Below the pieces are notes generated by a model. That model ran no database searches and was not told the DNA's origin. It was given only the letters and a program-made list of their open reading frames with translations. 64,000 nucleotides of DNA from Butyriboletus loyo (Eukaryota > Basidiomycota > Agaricomycetes > Boletales > Boletaceae): positions 60,449-124,448 of the forward strand of contig JBBPSI010000063.1 of assembly GCA_038093515.1 (NCBI GenBank), in the 5' to 3' direction. Positions 61,415-64,000 of this stretch are shown one piece after another; position 1 is the stretch's first letter; every line of letters starts with the position of its first letter. A program made the translations under genes and the position numbers.

Positions 61415-63295
61415 TCGAGACAGAGACGCGAGATGACGATGGATCTATGCTGCTTGGCAACTGACGGGATGAAGATCAGTTGAATGTTGGTCCTACGTGA
61501 CTCTACGGAACGAGTAAAGGTATTTGTATCCATTTGTCATTGCCTTGCATTTTCAACACACATCAACAAACCTCAGACTCAGATTGTGTCGTCCTTCGAC
61601 CTTTTATTCGACAGGTACACTAGACTATAATCACAGAATTCAAAGCAAGGACACATTCACATCACCAAGTCCATCTCGATTTGTAAATGGCAGAGCATTA
61701 CGATGACGCGGTCACTGATATCACCAAATAGTAGGAATTGTCGGAATCTCTGTGCTACTTTGAGCTCGAGCTTGCTGTTCTTCCCGGGCTGGCTTGCGTG
61801 CATTCAGCCTGGAAACTTTGGTTATGCAAGTCAGGATCAGATCTGCTTACACACTAAGTATAGAGTTCATGTATGCTATCGGCACAGGATCAATTAGTCT
61901 GGTGAAAGCATTTTGTGGAACGATCGCGAGCTCACTCTTGCTAATACGAAACACGGAACAGTAATTAGACCACTGCCAATGCATTGATGTTGCATGGAAG
62001 GAAATAAAGACTGCATCGCGGCATTCAGACGCAAACTTACAAGGAGAAAAGTCCCATTTGAATAAAGATGGTACTCACTCTCTTGATGTAGTTACCTTGC
62101 CTGCTAGGGGTTGAATGGGATCCCATGTGCAATAAGAGGAAAATACCGAATTACGTCTGTGCTGGCTGGCCGCAGGTAATAATTGATAGACATCGTGATG
62201 ATGGCATTGCAAGCAGTGCTCGCAACTCCAGCCAGTGGTAACAACTAGTGACCCGGTCGTGAGCCTAGCACCCGCAGTCCGGTAATACTGTACCTTGATG
62301 GTGAGTAGAACTTGATATGTAGGCGTGCGAATCCTGAAAAAAACATTCAATCAAAGTCTGGGGGTAAAGGAACAGTATATACTAATTGGGTCAAGAATGT
62401 CATTTTATTTGACTGCTTACCCAGCTGAGCAAGGGCGGACAGAAACTGTCACGTTGAAGTCAGTCAATCTTCGTGACGGTAATCTAGTGTGAGCAGCGAC
62501 GTCAGCTCGAAGAACGATATTTGAATTCTTTTCTTTTCTAGCGAGCTACGGAGGAAGATAGACTGCGCAAGCCAGCGAGGCATTTAACAGACTCTTGGTT
62601 AAGAGGAAATCATACTACCGCGAATGTCTGGGTGCTGTGAACGACGCTGGTGAAAAGTCAGTGATAGGGCAACACAGGCCTTTAACACAAGATAACCAAC
62701 AAATATGACGGGGTTGCAGCGCAGGCGAGTATAGACCATATTTATATGCATGAACGGCATCCATCGCTGCCTCATGTCATTGATCTCCGAGTTCGTAAGC
62801 CAAGGTGCACTTTCAAATGAAAACTCGCAAAAGGATTACAGCAACGTGCGCACGCCCGTGGGAAGCTCAATGACGCAGCCATGTTCATGAACAGCATGGT
62901 GGACGGCGGGGAGCATGCCTGTAGCTGCCTCGATAGCTGCAGACCGAGGCCTGATAATATTGTAGCCTGCCACGGTGCGCCAGACGGTGGTGAGCTTGTG
63001 CCAGGAAGCAACCCTTACCTTGGGTTAGGGTCACGCGTCACGTACCATTACCCGGCCGGCGGCTCCGCTCCCGCGCGACTTACTTGATCCGTCTGCCTGG
63101 GAGTGGCTTTCAAACATTGAGAAGGTCGTTGCAATATCTAGAGTTTACATTGTGATCGGTCGAGATGACTATTGGGGCCAACTTGAAGTATGTATCGTCG
63201 GCACCATGAATCAGAAAACTTTTTTATTATTACCATGGACGTTGATAGTGCCAGTCAGTAAGGTATGCATTCTGGACCTTCAAGTTCTTAGCCGA
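61415..63295. other. Gene-poor right-hand region
   Basis: About 1.9 kb without a recognised gene. Plus-strand sequence at 63,086-63,240 reads briefly like an exon (WEWLSNIEKVVAISRVYIVI), and the minus-strand frame 62,772-63,011 is also open, but no model can be supported. Confidence 0.45.
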
Positions 63296-63529
63296 TCAGT
63301 TGCTCCCTGTGGTGAACACAGCCACATGCAACGACTCCTTGATATATCTCAACTCGATCAAGGCCGTCTCGAGACGGGAGCCTGGAAGTTGCATACGCAC
63401 TTGTTCCATGGTGAATGACGCATCAAGAACCCGGAGGCCCACACCCACCAACTCAGAACGAGTGAGTACGTGACGGGTACATAGCAATCTTACGACAGCA
63501 TCCATTTCAATCTTGGCATCATGCCGCAA
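63296..63529 (-). CDS. Hypothetical frame divergent from copy D, duplicated at 53.6 kb
   Basis: An open frame of 77 codons reads KIEMDAVVRLLCTRH, LVGVGLRVLDASFTMEQVRM and LETALIELRYIKESLHVAV. It lacks an ATG at its beginning, so it is an exon or fragment rather than a whole gene. A broken copy lies in the same relation to DUF6533-like copy C. No domain is recognised. Confidence 0.35.
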   Translation of the reverse strand: MRHDAKIEMDAVVRLLCTRHVLTRSELVGVGLRVLDASFTMEQVRMQLPGSRLETALIELRYIKESLHVAVFTTGSN

Positions 63530-63676
63530 ACGTGGGATTAACGCGGGTACCCAAGGTCATACAAAGTTGTCCAATGATTGGACCACTTAGCGCCGACGTT
63601 TCCAACCCCACGTCCTCACACCAAACCGTCACATATATCAGTCGGTCCCTTGTAACAAGGATTCTGCTTTTGCAAG

Positions 63677-64000
63677 ATGTCTTCGGGTGATATCAACAAT
63701 GCGATAGCTCCAGCGTGCGCAGCTGCTGTTCGAGACGTGCGCTGCCATCACGGTATGTTTTAGAGGCCTGATGTTTTGGATGGTGCTGATACGACCCCCA
63801 GTTGCATCCCTCACTTTTCTGATCTGGCACTGCTTTCTAACACTCGATCAGGATGTTCAGTATATTTGGACGTGCGTGGTCATCGTTCAAGTCAGCTTCT
63901 TGACACTATTTTTTCGATGCCTACAGTATGCGGAATAACAACCCCTTGAAGTGGGTGTACTTCTTTCTTCGCTATGCCGTCGTACTCGCATGCGTGTGAG
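63677..64000 (+). CDS. DUF6533-like seven-helix membrane protein, copy D, cut by window edge
   Basis: It starts at ATG 63677 (MSSGDINNAIAPACAAAVRD). Exon 2 encodes VASLTFLIWHCFLTLDQD and DVQYIW, exon 3 NPLKWVYFFLRYAVVLAC, after which the window ends at a GTGAG donor. The first exon, first intron and at least 120 bases of upstream sequence are nearly the same as in copy C, in opposite orientation. The rest lies outside the window. Confidence 0.75.

Overview
The window is nuclear DNA of a filamentous fungus, very probably a basidiomycete of the class Agaricomycetes. Nearly every gene is cut by many short introns (about 45-70 bases, GT...AG), intergenic gaps are small, and neighbouring genes face in all directions. 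Copies of a DUF6533-like seven-helix membrane family and a DM9/vWFA fusion protein suggest something near Rhizoctonia/Ceratobasidium. That placement is an inference from gene content, not a database match.

Layout. 0-7 kb: a UBE2S-type ubiquitin-conjugating enzyme, an unrecognised spliced gene, and the mitochondrial coenzyme Q kinase COQ8. 7-17 kb: small fungal proteins and a DUR3-type urea/polyamine symporter. 17-22 kb: an intact DM9 + vWFA gene, then a wrecked tandem copy. 22-31 kb: a kelch-repeat protein, a METTL14/KAR4-like m6A subunit divergent from NOC2 (ribosome biogenesis), and a UQCC2/CBP6-like complex III assembly factor. 31-43 kb: an Hsp70-like (HSPA12-type) ATPase with a possible lipidation signal, D-arabinono-1,4-lactone oxidase, a UBC7/UBE2G2-type E2, and the second-largest subunit of RNA polymerase III. 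43-54 kb: an accessory zone poor in housekeeping genes, with three intact DUF6533-like genes, a dead fourth, a kinase fragment and repeat debris. 55-61 kb: a UBE2G1-type E2, an oxysterol-binding protein, tRNA pseudouridine synthase DEG1/PUS3 and an otubain deubiquitinase. 61-64 kb: gene-poor DNA ending in a further DUF6533-like gene cut by the window edge.

Four ubiquitin-system genes (three E2s and one otubain) lie in 64 kb. The housekeeping genes are intact and conventional. The evolutionary activity is in the two accessory zones (19-22 kb and 43-54 kb) and at the right edge, where segments have been duplicated, inverted and broken.

Exon joins were worked out by hand from open frames, splice sites and remembered family patterns. 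Where exon coordinates are listed, their lengths sum to whole codons. Where only a span is given, internal splice sites were read less exactly.
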